The notes beneath the pieces are model-generated. The model made no database searches. It was given only the letters and a program-made list of their open reading frames with translations, and was not told where the DNA came from. This document shows, in pieces, positions 1 to 13,155 of a DNA stretch of 64,000 nt. The DNA lies in NCBI GenBank assembly GCA_000231825.2, contig JH720294.1, positions 1,711,405 to 1,775,404 on the forward strand. The letters run 5' to 3'. The stretch is from Tetrahymena elliotti 4EA. Lineage: Eukaryota; Ciliophora; Oligohymenophorea; Hymenostomatida; Tetrahymenidae. Each line of letters opens with the position of its first letter. Positions within the stretch are counted from its first letter, which is position 1. Both the position numbers and the translations under genes were made by a program.

Positions 1-1759
1 AAAAAATTAAATGCAAAAAGAATAAATAATTAATTAATATGCACTACGGTAAAGGAAGAGTTGTGTTGAGTGTGCTAAAATCATTTTCTTTTCTAGTTTT
101 GCTTAGCTCAGATTTTAATCTTTGAATTTTTTTCTTTGCTTAAACTTCATCATAGGTTGAATTCTTATTAATCTGTTTTTTCAACTCTTTATTTTCAGTT
201 TCGTATTGCTTTTTGAGTTTATCAACAATAGCTTTTTCTTTATTGGACCAGATTTGATTTAATCCAAATAGTAGCTCTTCAATAACCTCTTCTGTTAGTT
301 TTTTATTGTATTTTTAGCTTACTTAAAAGGCAAATTAAAAAGCATCCCTTGGCACCCAGAGCTACTTTTCATTTATATCTTGCTATTTAATTTAAGAAGA
401 GCAGCCACAACAATTTCTTTTGATTGTGCTTTACTTTAAATCAACTGATGATGAATTTTAATTACCCAACTTACAATTCTTCAAAAAATTAGGGTTATTT
501 TTTAAATATCTTATAGACATGCTCTCTTCTGCCATAAATGAAAGCTCCTTATACTAAATTAGAATAGTTTAAACTTATATACAAGTTTAATAGAAAATAA
601 TAAATTACTTCTTAAGTTGATTTCAATAACTTTAACAATCTTTCAATGTCTGATTTCAGATAATCCATTTCTACCTAGTTAACCCCATTAACTTGTTTTT
701 CATTATATATTTCTTCTAGATATTTCTCAACCTTTTTAAAATTAAAATAATAATTAAGATCATACAATAATTTTCACTTAAAAGAATTTAAAAAAGCTAA
801 AGAATTATTATTATATATATTTGAAGAAGAATCAGACTAAATATAAGAATTAATAAAGAATTATTTAAATTTTGAAATTAAAGGAAATGAATAAAAAATT
901 ACTTGCTATAATCTATCTTTAATTCTTTCATTTTCTACAGATTTATTTTCGAACTATTCAATTAATTTAGAATTTTCATTCATAATTTCTTTATTTGAAT
1001 TAATCATTCTTTAAACTTAATCCTTTGACTCTTAAAGCTATTATCTTAGGTCTTCCAAGATTCTATCTTTATCTTCAAGACTTTATTCAATCATATTCGT
1101 ATTTACTCTTGATTTTTCTAAAATCTTTTTTTAAAATTTAAAATGAAATTATTGTAAAAATATCGAAATAATTTTACCTCTTTTTAACTGATAGCATATT
1201 GTTCAAGCTTTTATGATAGCTCACTAATTTATTTTGTTTGTGTTTGATTTTAACTAACCAATTTAGCTATTTTTTAATGACACTATTCTAATTCTACTTC
1301 TTAATCTTTAACTTTTTTGATTAAAAGCTTGTTTGAGTCTTTAGCTTTTTATAGCAGAATTGCATCTGTTTGTTTAGGTATGTGAGGAATTTTAGAGATA
1401 TTTAATGAAATGTCATTATTATTATGGTTGCTATCAAATTGCTCACAAATAGAATCATCATTCTATTTCAAAGTTTGATTATTAAAAGAGTTATTCATAT
1501 GATGAGGTGCATTAGTATTCAAAAAGCTTGCATTTATATTTGTTTTGCTGTTATTCAAATGCTTTTTACTCTAATAATATTAATAGTATCAACTTTTTTA
1601 AAAATAATCATGAAATTAATTTATTTTTACATCTTTCATTGTTTTCCACAAATTTGTTAATCTTTCTACATCTTTTTTACTGAGAAGATCATCCTCCTCA
1701 TCTTCATTATCATAATTTGTGATATTTTTACTTCCTAAACAGAAAGATCTTGAAACCAT
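1..1759 (-). CDS. Coiled-coil protein, 5' part (runs off window)
   Basis: I do not recognise the family. The start is the ATG at 1759 (MVSRSFCLGSK). Five exons join in phase: 1631-1759, 1178-1570, 903-1124, 609-731 and 553 to the edge, with introns of 60, 53, 171 and 55 nt. About 473 residues are visible. The N-terminus is acidic (DNEDEEDD). Long Glu/Lys/Gln-rich stretches follow and are probably coiled coil. A better-conserved looking part reads EYKELSFMAEESMSIRYL, then a CCGC cysteine cluster, then WVPRDAFQFAFQVSQ and LLFGLNQIW, followed by another coiled coil. The pattern recalls centrosomal or ciliary coiled-coil proteins, but this is only an impression. The frame stays open to base 1, so the 3' end is missing, or an intron begins near base 47. 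Confidence 0.75.
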
Positions 1760-3422
1760 TTATGTATTGATTAATAATATTTAATAAACTGCTGCTTTAT
1801 GCAAAATAAATTGAATTTTTAGTGAGTAAAAATATTAATTGATTCTAACAAATCAAACTACTAATTATCTAATCAAAATTTTGCAAATACAAAATCTTTA
1901 TTTTCAAAAATTAAAATATCTATCTGCATCTCAAATTCAAATGATCTATCGATTTTACATCAATAGTTACTGATAATTACGTTAATAATCAATCAACCGA
2001 TTCCCATATATATAAAAATTGACTCATCCATCAATTATTTTCAAATCAAAAACACATTAATAAATGCTAAAAAAATTATCAATAAAATGTTTGCAAATTT
2101 TTATCTATTTAGTTATTAGTTAAATTTTATTTTTTCAATTTATTTTTAAAATTTTTAATTTTTTAAAATAGTTTTTCTTTACTTTAATATATTATTGATT
2201 AATTATTTTTACACAAAATCGAAAAGAATAAATCTTTAAATTTTTTTGCTTTTAACATAAATTCAAATATTTAGGAAAATATTTTATTTGGTTTATGTTG
2301 ATTTAAATGAAAACAAATTTCTTTGAATTTAGTTTATTATAATTGATTTAAATATCTTTAAGTAGATAAAAAGTAAAGATTTGGAGAATAATTTTAAAAA
2401 TACAAATAAATAAATACTAAATAAGTTATCAAATCTAAAAAAATAAAATCTAAAATATTTGAGAAATTTAAATTGTTTTTTTCATTAAAAAAATTATCAT
2501 TTTAATTTTAGAAATGTTTTATTTTTTTAATGAATTAGGGATTAAAATAGAGAAGAATAGTTTTTTAATTTTATAAGCTTTAGATAAAAATATTTTGAAA
2601 AGAAATAAAAAGAGTAGGAATAAATAGCAATAATTTATCTAAAGTTATTTTTACCAAAATTTATACAAATTAATAAAATATTCGCTTTGCTTTTGCTTTT
2701 ATTTGAAAGCTATTAAGTAGAATTAAGACATCTATCTATTTAGATTTAATTGTAGCTTTTTGATTCAAATAATGTCTCTGAGAAAAAAATATTGCCTAGC
2801 AAATTCAGTTATTAGATGAAAATTGATAGCTTTGAGAAGGTAGAATTTAAATACTTCAGAATTTAAGCAAAATAAATTTTAAATTTTAAAAAAAAACATA
2901 AGAATGCAATTAGGTTTATAATATTTACTAAGGATATCCATTTGAAGCAAAAATGAAATTGTATTTATGTAAGATGTGAGAGTTTTTTTATTATAAATTT
3001 ACTAATAATATTAGAAATAAAAATGAATGATAAAGTAAATAAAACAAAAGGGATTACTTTGTATTAATTATTTATTTATTTAATGATTGATAAATAGATT
3101 ATTTATGTAGATAAGACATCAAAAATGAGATAAATGAATGAAGAGATATAAAAAATGAATGGAAATAATGAATGATCAATGGGTTGCTTATTAAGCAAAT
3201 ATATGAACAGGATAAAAAATGTTAAATAAAAACAAAATTAAAGAGAAAGAAGATAAAGTCAAATTAAGTTAGGTATTAAGAAGAAAGGACCAAAAAAAAG
3301 TATAAAAAGATTTGAAGAACAATATAGGCTCAATAGCAGCGAAAAGAAAATAAAAATAATAAAAATATATATACAAAAATAGATAAATAGAAGTTAACAT
3401 ATTATTAAGAAAGATATAAATA
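1760..3422. other. Intergenic, AT-rich
   Basis: This lies between two divergent genes and should hold both promoters. I see no coding-like stretch. The last ~200 bases before the dyskerin start are A-rich on the + strand, typical of ciliate 5' leaders. Confidence 0.7.
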
Positions 3423-4694
3423 ATGGGAAAAGATAAGAAGAAGCAAAGAAAGCAATCAAGTGAAGTCGTTGCTGAAGTTGAAGAGCAAGTCGTCGCTTAA
3501 GATTTTATTAAGCCTGCCAAGGGAGGCCCTAAGTTAGATGCTAGCACCTGGCCTTTATTATTAAAGAATTACGATAAGATGAATATTAGATCTTCTCACT
3601 ACACCCCTATTCCTAATGGATCTAACCCCCTTGCTAGATCTATGGAAGAACATTTAAAATATGGTGTTATGAATTTGGATAAGCCTTCTAACCCCTCTTC
3701 TCACGAAGTTGTTGCATGGGTTAAGAAGTTGTTCGAAAATATCACTAAGATGGAAAAGACCGGTCACTCTGGTACCCTTGATCCTAAGGTTACTGGTTGT
3801 TTGATCGTTTGTTTGAACCGTGCTACTAGATTGGTTAAGGCCCAATAAAGTGCTGGTAAGGAATACGTTGGTATTGTCAGACTCCACAACGAAATTGAAT
3901 CTGAACTTAAGCTCGCCAAGGCCCTCCAACAATTGACTGGTCCTCTTTTCCAAAAGCCCCCTCTTATTTCCGCTGTCAAGAGAGAATTGAGAGTTAGAAC
4001 TATTTATGAATCTAAGTTAATTGAATACAATCCTGAAAAGAAGATGGGTATCATCTGGATGAGTTGCGAAGCTGGTACTTACGTCAGAACCCTCTGTGTC
4101 CACTTGGGTCTTTTACTCGGTACTGGTGGTCATATGGAAGAACTTAGAAGAGTTCGTTCTGGTATCCTCGATGAAAACTAATATCTTGTTACCATGCATG
4201 ACGTCAAGGATTCCATCTGGAGATACTAACACTTCAAGGATGAATCTTACCTCAGACGTGTTGTTTTACCTCTTGAAGTTTTACTTGTTAGCTTCCCTCG
4301 TATTGTTGTTAAGGATTCTACCGTTAACTCCATTTGTTACGGTGCTAAGCTTATGCTTCCTGGTGTCCTCCGTTATGATAGCAACATTGAAAACGGCAAG
4401 GAAATCGTTTTGATCACCACCAAGGGTGAAGCTATCGCTGTTGCCATCTCTCAAATGACCACCTCTGAACTTGCCACCTGCGATCACGGTATTGTTTGCA
4501 AGACCAAGAGAGTTATTATGGACAGAGACCTCTATCCCAAGAGATGGGGTTTGGGTCCTAGAGCCTTAAGAAAGAAAAACCTCATCAAGGAAGGTCTCTT
4601 AGATAAGCACGGAAAGCCCAACGACTAAACCCCCAGCGATTGGACCGTTTACTACGTTAATGAAGAAAATAACAACATCCCTAAGGCTGAATGA
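3423..4694 (+). CDS. CBF5: Dyskerin/Cbf5, H/ACA snoRNP pseudouridine synthase
   Basis: Single-exon gene of 423 aa (ATG at 3423, TGA at 4692). It is the catalytic subunit of H/ACA snoRNPs, which isomerise uridine to pseudouridine in rRNA and snRNA in the nucleolus and, in other eukaryotes, stabilise telomerase RNA. The order is: a Lys-rich N-terminus ([13 protein letters not shown]); a dyskerin-like stretch with [20 protein letters not shown]; the TruB catalytic core with [12 protein letters not shown], catalytic Asp near residue 120; a second TruB block ([31 protein letters not shown]); and a C-terminal PUA domain (about 300-385, containing [15 protein letters not shown]). In-frame TAA codons, for example just after LVKAQ, must encode Gln. 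Codons are unusually C-ending and regular, as in highly expressed Tetrahymena genes. The acidic/KKE tail of animal dyskerins is short here. Confidence 0.97.
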
Positions 4695-6452
4695 AATTGA
4701 AAAGGATTAGATAGCATCGAATATAATACGAATTTAAGAGGAAATTTATTGTAGTGGAAAGGCATAGAATATCATCATCTAATTTTATTAAACAAAGAGT
4801 GAAACATATAAAAAAGTAGAACATAAACCAACAACAACAACACCAACATCAACAAAAGAAGCAATCAAGCAAATTAATGAATAAATAAATAAATAAAGAA
4901 GCAACCTTAAATTAGTTAATAACTCTATTTAGCTCTTTTAAATAGTTTCAAGTTACTTACTTAATTACTTAATTACGTTTCTGTTTCAAATGTAAAGGAT
5001 TGTTAAGAAATTTTAAAAAAAAAGATATATATTTAAAAATTAATAAAATATGCTGTTATCTACTGGTTTTCTACTGCTACTAAATTTCTTATTACTATTT
5101 AATCAATACTTATATTTATCTTTCTCTCTTTTAACTCGTCATTCATACATCGATCGATCCATCCATCCACACACAATCATTATAAAAATTAAAACTTTAA
5201 ATATTATTAAACACTCCATTAATATAATATAATAATAATAAAATTAAAATGAATAAAATAATCACGAACCCAATTAATTACGAACAAAAAAAATCAATAA
5301 ATAATCTTGTTAACTATTTGGGAAACTGACACTTAATATACATACAACCAATAAATTTTCATATTTCACTCTTTCATTCGTAAATTCATTAATTGATTAG
5401 TAAACCTTCATTTCGCATTTAAAATTATAACAATAACATCAATGCACTTTAATGAAATTATCCATCTTATTTTGTAAATTATGTTCTTATTATATTCGTT
5501 TTGCATTCATTTTCATTTTCTTCATTGGCAAATTAATTCTAATCCAATTACATCAGTATTCATTCCTATTCACTTTATTTTCAACCATTCGAATCTCTTT
5601 ATCTCCCTCTCGAAACCTAACAAAAATCAATATCTGTTCATTTATTCCTTTTATATGTTTCTTGATGAATCAATTATTTAGCTTTTGTTATCTTTAAAAA
5701 AATTTGCTATTATTTCCTTAAAGCCAATTTTATCAAGAGTTCATTTTCTCAACAATCAAATCAAAAAATCCAATTCATCATCAAAAATATTTATCTTAAG
5801 CAATAATCATTTCTATTGTACTCTAAATTTAATTCAAAACCTAAAATTTCATATTTATGAATATGCTTTACAAATATATAAGTCAAGAAGGAGCAATTAA
5901 TTTTTTAAAAGTAATTATGTTTTATTTTTCATTCAATTTATAATTAAAGAAAATTAGATCAAAAAAAAATAAATTAGAAAAAGTATTGATGAAAAGGCTT
6001 TAAAATAAGGAAGGAGAAATTATTTTTTAGAAGTTTTAATGTTTTATTTTTCATTCAGTTAGTCAGTCTACTATTAAAGAAAATATTTTTGTGAATAATT
6101 TAAGAATTGGATAGAATTCAAAAATATAAGAAAAATTATTCAATGAAAAGACTTTATTAATTTATAAAAACAAAGAGGAAGGTTTGATTTTTTTACAAGT
6201 TTTAAATTTAATGTTTTATTTACCATTGATTAATTCAAACTTGCTAAAATAAAAAAAATATATTTTTATTGGATAATTTAAAGAATTGAATAGAAAAGAA
6301 AAAAATATCTCTGGAAAGGCTTTACAAATATATAAATAAAGAAGGAAGGGTAATTAATTTTTTACAAGTTTTTAAATTTAATGTTTTATTTTTTCAATTA
6401 ACTGTTTGACTTATTTATGTTTAATTTCATTGATCTACTTTTACTCACAAAA
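4695..6452. other. Intergenic, convergent 3' flanks with repeats
   Basis: This lies between the 3' ends of dyskerin (+) and the RRP3-like gene (-). It is AT-rich with simple repeats: AAC triplets near 4827-4850, an AATA run near 4880 and CATC repeats near 5147-5170. The right part carries a four-copy degenerate repeat, annotated separately. I see no gene. Confidence 0.65.
5861..6408. repeat. Four-copy degenerate tandem repeat (~130-170 bp unit)
   Basis: Copies start near 5861, 5991, 6144 and 6313. Each opens with a GGCTTTA-like block, then an AAATA-rich stretch, AAGAAGGA, a T-rich segment ending in ATGTTTTATTT, and, in the first three, a more variable A-rich tail. The fourth copy is cut short by the end of the RRP3-like gene. 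Confidence 0.6.
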
Positions 6453-8433
6453 TCAAATATCAATTTTCATTTTTTTCATGTTCTTAGAATTTAAGCTTTT
6501 CTTTCTGTTATTATTTACATTTTTCTTGCTGTATTTTTCACCTTCATCATCAACATCATGGAGAGGATTATTCTTTTTTTCCATAATTTCCTTTATTTCT
6601 TGTGCAGCAATTCTTTAAGCTTCTTAAACTCTTTCATTGAAAACTAAGACTTGATATTCTTCACATTTATATTAATCAAGTTTTTTTCCAAGCAAAGCTT
6701 CAATCTTTAAATACATTTCTACATCATACTAAGTGACAAAACTGACAGCTTTACCAGCTCTTCCTGCTCTTGCTGTTCTACCTACTCTGTGGACATATTC
6801 CTTAGGATTATTGGGAATATCATAGTTAATAACTAAATCAACACTTGGAATATCCAAACCTCTTTAATTTTATAATAAATTTTATTAAAATATAGCCTAC
6901 ATTTTTATTTTGTGTTTATTTACCTAGATGCAACATCAGTAGCAACTAATATTTTTTTCTCACCAGACTTGAATTTGTTAATAGCTCCTAAACGCTTGAC
7001 TTAACTCATTTAACCATGAATTGTGACAGCTGAGAATCCAAGATTTCTTAGCATTAATGTTAATCTAATTTAATAATTAAATTTTTGTTAAAAATCATTT
7101 TTTAATTTAATTTAAAAGATTTTAATGATTACTTAATTGCATTTAAGCAAGTTTAGACAAAAATAATTGAAGTATTTCCAGCAAATTCATTGAGAGAATA
7201 GACAAGGTAACAATCTTTATGCTTAGCTGGGATGAATGCATATTAAGCAACCAAAGTTGAAACCATTTGATACTTAGATGAGACTTCAATTTTAACTGGA
7301 TCTTTAAGGGAAGCTCTTTAAAGCTTATGAACCTTATTAGTCATGGTAGCAGAGAATAAGAAAGTATTACGCTTTTTAGGGATGATATCCAATATCTAAT
7401 TAATATCCTTTTCGAAATCCATATTCAAAAGTTTATCAGCTTCATCCATAACTAAGAATTTGAGTTATTTGAAATTAAATCCCTTAGTGTTTTACATGTG
7501 ATAAAGTATTCTACCTGGGGTACCAACAACTATTAATAAAAAAATATTATTGATCAATGTTCATTCATTTAGATAGATATTTAAAATATGTATTCAAAAG
7601 AAATCAATTAATTGCTACAAGTTCAATCAAGTGCATGTATAAACTTATTAATTAAACACGCATTCTCTGTTGCTCAAAATAGCAATTAATTCCTATTTGG
7701 ATCTTTAATATAATTCTAATTACTAATATGGGGTTTTTTAGAGAGAGCAATAGCTTAAGCCATAGGATCAAGACCACCAACAATAACAGTTGTTTTTAAG
7801 CTGATACCAACACCCAAAGCTTCAAAATGCTCAGCAATTTACATACACAATTCTCTGGTAGGAGAAAGTACTAAAGCATAGAAAGGTTAAGGAGCATCTA
7901 ACAAGCTTTAGATAACAGGTAAAGCAAAAGCTAAAGTTTTACCTGAACCTGTTTCTGCCAAAGCAATAATATCTCTTTACTTTAATGTATATACTAAAGA
8001 TTCTCTTTAAATTGCAGTAGGTTTAACATATTTTAATCTATTACAAGCTTCTACTAATTCTTCGCAAACCTAAATAATTATTTTTAGTTATTTTTCAATA
8101 ATTATTTTTTTCTAAAATAAAATATTATTTTACTCCGAGATTTGAAAAAGTAACAACTTAATCTTCTTTTTCTTCATTTTCATCAACTTATATTTCTTCA
8201 GCATATTCTTGTCCATTCTTTTTTTCTTAATTTCCATTCTTGTTATCTTCTTAGGTTTATTTATCTTCATTCAATTCTTGAGATTCTTCTTCTTCTTCAC
8301 TACTCTCTTCAACTTCATCGACTTCTTCTTCAGCAAGCTTTTTGAGCTACTCTTTTTTCTTTTCTTCAATCTTTTAAGATTTCTTGTTGCTTTGGGCAAT
8401 GTTGCCTTTTTTCTAAACTTGTTTTGATGACAT
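6453..8433 (-). CDS. RRP3: DEAD-box RNA helicase, RRP3/DDX47 type
   Basis: Predicted 530 aa in five exons: 8134-8433, 7724-8069, 7133-7529, 6924-7064 and 6453-6861, all joining in phase. Family role: ATP-dependent helicase in the small-subunit processome, needed for early 18S rRNA processing. Visible motifs: an acidic/Lys-rich N-terminal extension of about 95 residues with poly-Glu; the Q-motif region (KPTAIQRESL); Walker A AETGSGKT (about 139); PTREL; TPGR; DEAD (about 244, [16 protein letters not shown]); SAT ([11 protein letters not shown]); ATDVASRGLD; and [11 protein letters not shown] (about 418). The block LNMDFE..., SSKYQ..., [13 protein letters not shown] is characteristic of DDX47 rather than other DEAD proteins. 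The C-terminus is Lys/Asn-rich. The second intron (7530-7723) is the longest. TAA and TAG occur as Gln throughout. Confidence 0.95.
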
Positions 8434-9153
8434 TTGTTTGTGCTTGCTTAATTTATTAATAAGGTATAAAAATTTTTTTGTTATTTAATTTTTCAGTTTA
8501 TATATTTTTAGCTAATCCTATATTTAATTAAAAACAAGATAAATTGCTTCTAAAATCTTTAGCCATTAATAATAAAAAAAGTATGAGATTTCTACTTTCT
8601 CAAAATACAAAATATTTATTTAAATTGTCTAATAGAGTTTTAAAATTAAATTAATAAAATATATTTTTAATGAAAATGATCCATTCTTAAATTATATTAC
8701 TTAATTTAAGATTTTATAAATTAATTAATTTATGAAAAATACAAAAAATGATTAGTAATAATATTTATTAAGCTTCATAATACTTGCAGACAATATTTTT
8801 ATTTTAATGAATGAAAAACTAAAATATTTATAAATATAGTTTTTCAATTTATAAAATCATTGAAGATTTTTTCTTAATTCAGACGAAAATTTAATGAGCC
8901 TAATAATACATAATAAAATTATTAATTTTAGAAAAAATGATAAAAAAAAATTTAAGTCTTATTTTAGACTTATATTTTTAATTTGCTTAAAATTTTATTT
9001 AAATTTTTTGGATATTTTTTAAAATACATTTTTAAAGTTAATTGGTAAAATATATAATCATTATAAATTTATTTAGAATTTTTATTAAGAATAAATAATA
9101 GATTTTTAAATTATTAGATATTTTTTTTGAAATTATTTTTTACTTGCTCGAAT
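8434..9153. other. Intergenic, AT-rich
   Basis: 5' flank of the RRP3-like gene and 3' flank of the downstream TPR-kinase gene. Nothing beyond AT-rich sequence is visible. Confidence 0.7.
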
Positions 9154-12100
9154 TCAAAAAATTGAACATTTTTCTTTGAATTCTTTGTTCTCTGGATTGG
9201 GATTTTATTCAATAAAAGTACTACAATATTTTGCTTTCTCAAAATTAGGACTTAATTCTAAAACTTTTTCATAGGCTTACTTTGCTTGATAAAAGTAATT
9301 TAATTGCTCATAAATGTATCCAAGCTCATAGTAGACTTTAGGATTTTTGAGATCATGAAATAAGTATTCTTGAATATATTTATAAGCTTTCTTATAATCT
9401 GCATTGATATAAATCTCTATTTATGCGAGATAAAGATATCCTAAAGGCTAGACTGGAATAGTTTTAACAGATTTTTTTAATTATTAAGCAGCATCTTTGA
9501 TTTAATAGAGTTACATATGAGCATAACCTCTTCTTAAGTAGAGTTCAGAAAAGCTTTCATTTAAATTTTCAGCTTTCTTAAAGTAATCAATAGCTAAAGC
9601 GTAATTTTAATTAAATTTAATTTCCATTTTTCCAAATAGAAAGTATGTATATCCTTTTTTACTGAATTATAAAGCCATAGTCTTAATTTTTTAGTGTATT
9701 TCTTCATAGCTTTTTTATAAATCAAATTATAAGTCAACTATGTTTTTCAACAGATCATATGAACACTTTTTACTTAATATTTATTACTATTTTAACAAAA
9801 TTAAAAGTTTTTCAGAATCTTTTTCAATCTAAGAATCCTATTACAATCTAATCAAAAATGATCCCTTAGTTAAAGAATTTATTTTATTTAGAATTTAAAC
9901 ATTTAAAGGGTCTTTTTGAAGGAGTTAATATTAAAGCTCAGCTGAAGTCTATGGAGAATTATTCTCATACAAGGTAATTAAATCTTATAGTATATCATCT
10001 CTTGAAGGATTAAGATTCCTATGAATTTCAAGTGTGCTAATTGCTGATTCTTATTTATTTAGTTTTATTTAAATATTGCTTAGCCAACGTAAGGCATCCT
10101 CATTTGATGGATTTAGTTAACAATATCTGCTTAGTATTTATTCGGCATTCTAGTAATCATTTTTTTATTCATATATTTGAGCAAGATCACTTGTAGAATT
10201 GTAATCCAATGGATTAATGCTATTGTATTAAATCAAAAATTCTTAAGCTTTTTCTATTTAATTTAGATCATTTTTATAAATCTATGAAATTTTGTAATGA
10301 ATTTCATAAATTTATTAATTCACTTCTATTGATTTTAAATAAATATTCAAAGCTTCTTTTGGGTCTTTCTTATCAATTTGATAAATATTACCTATACAAT
10401 TATATGCTTTAAAATATTTTGGATCTTCTTCAATGATTTCATTTAAAATTTGCAAAGCTTCATCCATTTGATTATCTGCTTTCATTAAAGCAGCTTGAAC
10501 ATATTTACAGTTCAAATTATTTGGATTGAGTTGCAGAGCTTTCTCTAAAAATTCTTTAGCTTTTTGATATTCATCTTTTTCATAGTAAATAAGAGCCAAA
10601 TAGCCTAGTGAAGTATCAGATTGTTCAATAATCAATTCTTTTTCAAAATACTCAATTGCTTAATCTAACTAGCCATTTTGTTAATATTCAAGTATGCCTA
10701 ACTTTTCTTTAATTTAAGGTTTTTATGGCGATTGCATAGTCAAAGTTAACATAACTTATTTAGCCTCAATAAAAAATTAATTTTCTAGGTATAATTCAAT
10801 CAAAGAAAGCTTTAAATCTTCACTGATTGGATTCTTTTGTACTGCATTTATATTGATATTCAAAATGTCATTGATTTAAATATTTTTGGTTTCTTTTTGT
10901 ATCTCAATTAATCTTAGATAAGATCTTTCCTAAAAAGGATTCTAGTCAATAGATTGATTATAATATTTAACTGCAAGCTCCTGTTATTAATTCAATTCGC
11001 AGTTAATTCCTTTTAGATATAACTCATCATGTGGTTGGATATTTTTTTGATCCTAAGCTTATTTGAAATAAGATTGTGCTTTTAATTTATCATTTTTTTA
11101 GTAATAGATTGAGCCTAACTCAATGTAACAATTAATTTAATTTGGATTAATTTCTAATATTCTCTTATAAATACTTACAAGCTCATCGATTTTATTTTAT
11201 GATTTTTTTATTTATGACAAGTAAACATATGAACTTACTTAATATTCATCTTGTTCTATTGATTAATTAAAATATTTTATCTTTTCTTTGAAATTTATTT
11301 CTATGCAACCTAATAATTAACTAGATATACTGTTATCCTTGTAAAAGCCAATAAATTAATTTTTATAAGACTCAAGCTGCTCTGGAGATGTTTTCTCTAC
11401 ATTCAAAAGAAATACTATGTTGAAAAGAGACATTTAATCATTTGGACAGATTTCAAGAGCTCTCTTATAGCAATTCATTGCTTTATTTGCTTCTTTAATG
11501 TAATATTAATAAAAGAAACCAGCTCTGCTTAAAATCAAAGGGTCATTATGAAAATTTTGAGAGATAGAATGTTCAATTTTTTCATTTGAAGATTTAATAT
11601 TCTTATCAGATATATGAACTTATATCAGAGAGTGCAAAGAGTTTAATAAAGAGGATTTAGGAAATTGGCTAAGAGCTATGTTGATACATTCTTCACTAAA
11701 AACATAATCTTCGCATTCAAAAAGAAGCCATGATTAAATATAAAATATCTTCCAATATGATGGATTATGAGAAATACAAATTTTTATGTATTCTTTTATT
11801 TAATTGTACTTGCATGCTTTTCTCTAGAGCAAAATACTTTCGCATATTCCTAAATATGCTTCAATATTATCTTCTTTTAAAGATATTACTTTTTGTAAAT
11901 GGCTTTAACCTAATTCATAATTACAATTTAATTTTATTTCAACATGACCAAGTAGCAGTAGAATTTCAATATTATTTGGCTCTTCAATCAAAATTGATTT
12001 ATATTTTTAATAAAAATTTTAAACTTCTAAAAAGTTAAATTCTATATTAGTTTCTGCCTTTTTAATTTATTCATCTAAATTTGAAGGTAGATCTAAAATT

Positions 12101-13155
12101 CTTTTAGCCAACATCTGATTCTTTACAAACATTACAACAGTTTCAGATTGAGATCTAGTCATTTCAGAACTTTTTTAATTTTAAAATTGTAGTGAATTTG
12201 TTTAGCTTACAGTTGTTTCACCACTATTTATCTTTTAATTTAAAATTTTTACAGGCCCCAAATCTAAGAAGTAAAATATTTAGTGGATATGATTTCTAAT
12301 TTATTAAAAAGAAGGTCTGTTTTTTGGATCATAAATTAATATTTCCTTAATCAATTAATTGGCCTTATCACTTAAGTTAGGAGCATCAATTAATTTAAAA
12401 TCCTTATGAAATGAGTTTGAAAAGTGGCTAATTGGAACACCTCCCAAAAGAGATAAACAAACACCCAAAGCCCAGACGTCACCTTCTTTAGTTTATTTAA
12501 TTTATGATTTATTTTCTTAAATTGCTTAATGAATTTCTGGTGGAAAATAGTATATGACCCCATTTATATGAGAAGTATATAGAACTTTACTTCTCAAAGT
12601 ACCATCATACTTTTTAGCTAAACCAAAATCACAAAATTTAACATTTCCATTAATTGTTAACAATATATTTCTCACAGAGACATCTCTTAAAACATAATCT
12701 TTACTGTGTAAATATTCTAATCCTTACACCATTTATTCAACAAACTTACAAAATATTTAATCAGAAATGCTCTTCTATCCATTGATCATGATCCAATCAC
12801 TAAGTGAACAATAACAAAGACTCATTTATATAAAATGATAAAGTCCTAAAACAAAATCTGAATATATTTCAACTACATTTTCATGTTTACATTCTCTCAT
12901 TATCCGCGCTTCTTCTTTACATTATCTCAACAAATTCTAATTGATATTTCCTGTGGTTTTACTGATGATTGATTGAGCTTTAATAGCATACTTTTTAGAT
13001 GGATCATTTATATCTTCAACAAATAAAACTAAGCCAAAACCACCTTAACCCCCATATTTATTTATTGTCTTAAGAGAGTAATTCTCTTCCAATTGCTTTG
13101 ATAAAAATTCTAGAGTTTCTATGAGTTCTTCATCTTCGTGATCACTTTCACTCAT
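9154..13155 (-). CDS. TPR-repeat protein kinase A
   Basis: Intronless, 1333 aa (ATG at 13155, TGA ending at 9154). An N-terminal kinase domain (about 28-290) shows the Gly-rich loop GGQGGFG (35-41), the ATP-binding Lys in YAIKAQS, a catalytic loop LRDVSVRN in which the usual His of HRD is Leu but Asp and Asn are kept, DFG in CDFGLAKKYD, and FPPEIHQA in place of APE. A Thr/Ser/Gln-rich linker follows. From about 330 to the end there are many 34-residue TPR-like helix pairs, such as AKEFLEKALQLNPNN and YYQKNDKLKAQSYFKQA. The protein ends in ...EFKEKCSIF, a possible CaaX prenylation box. It is likely a regulatory Ser/Thr kinase with a protein-binding scaffold; substrate unknown. A close paralog lies just upstream in the same orientation, so this is a tandem duplication. 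Confidence 0.9.

Noticed and set aside
11730..12038. Plus-strand frame of 102 codons
   Set aside because: It is antisense inside the TPR region of kinase A, whose frame is unbroken and has clear family motifs.
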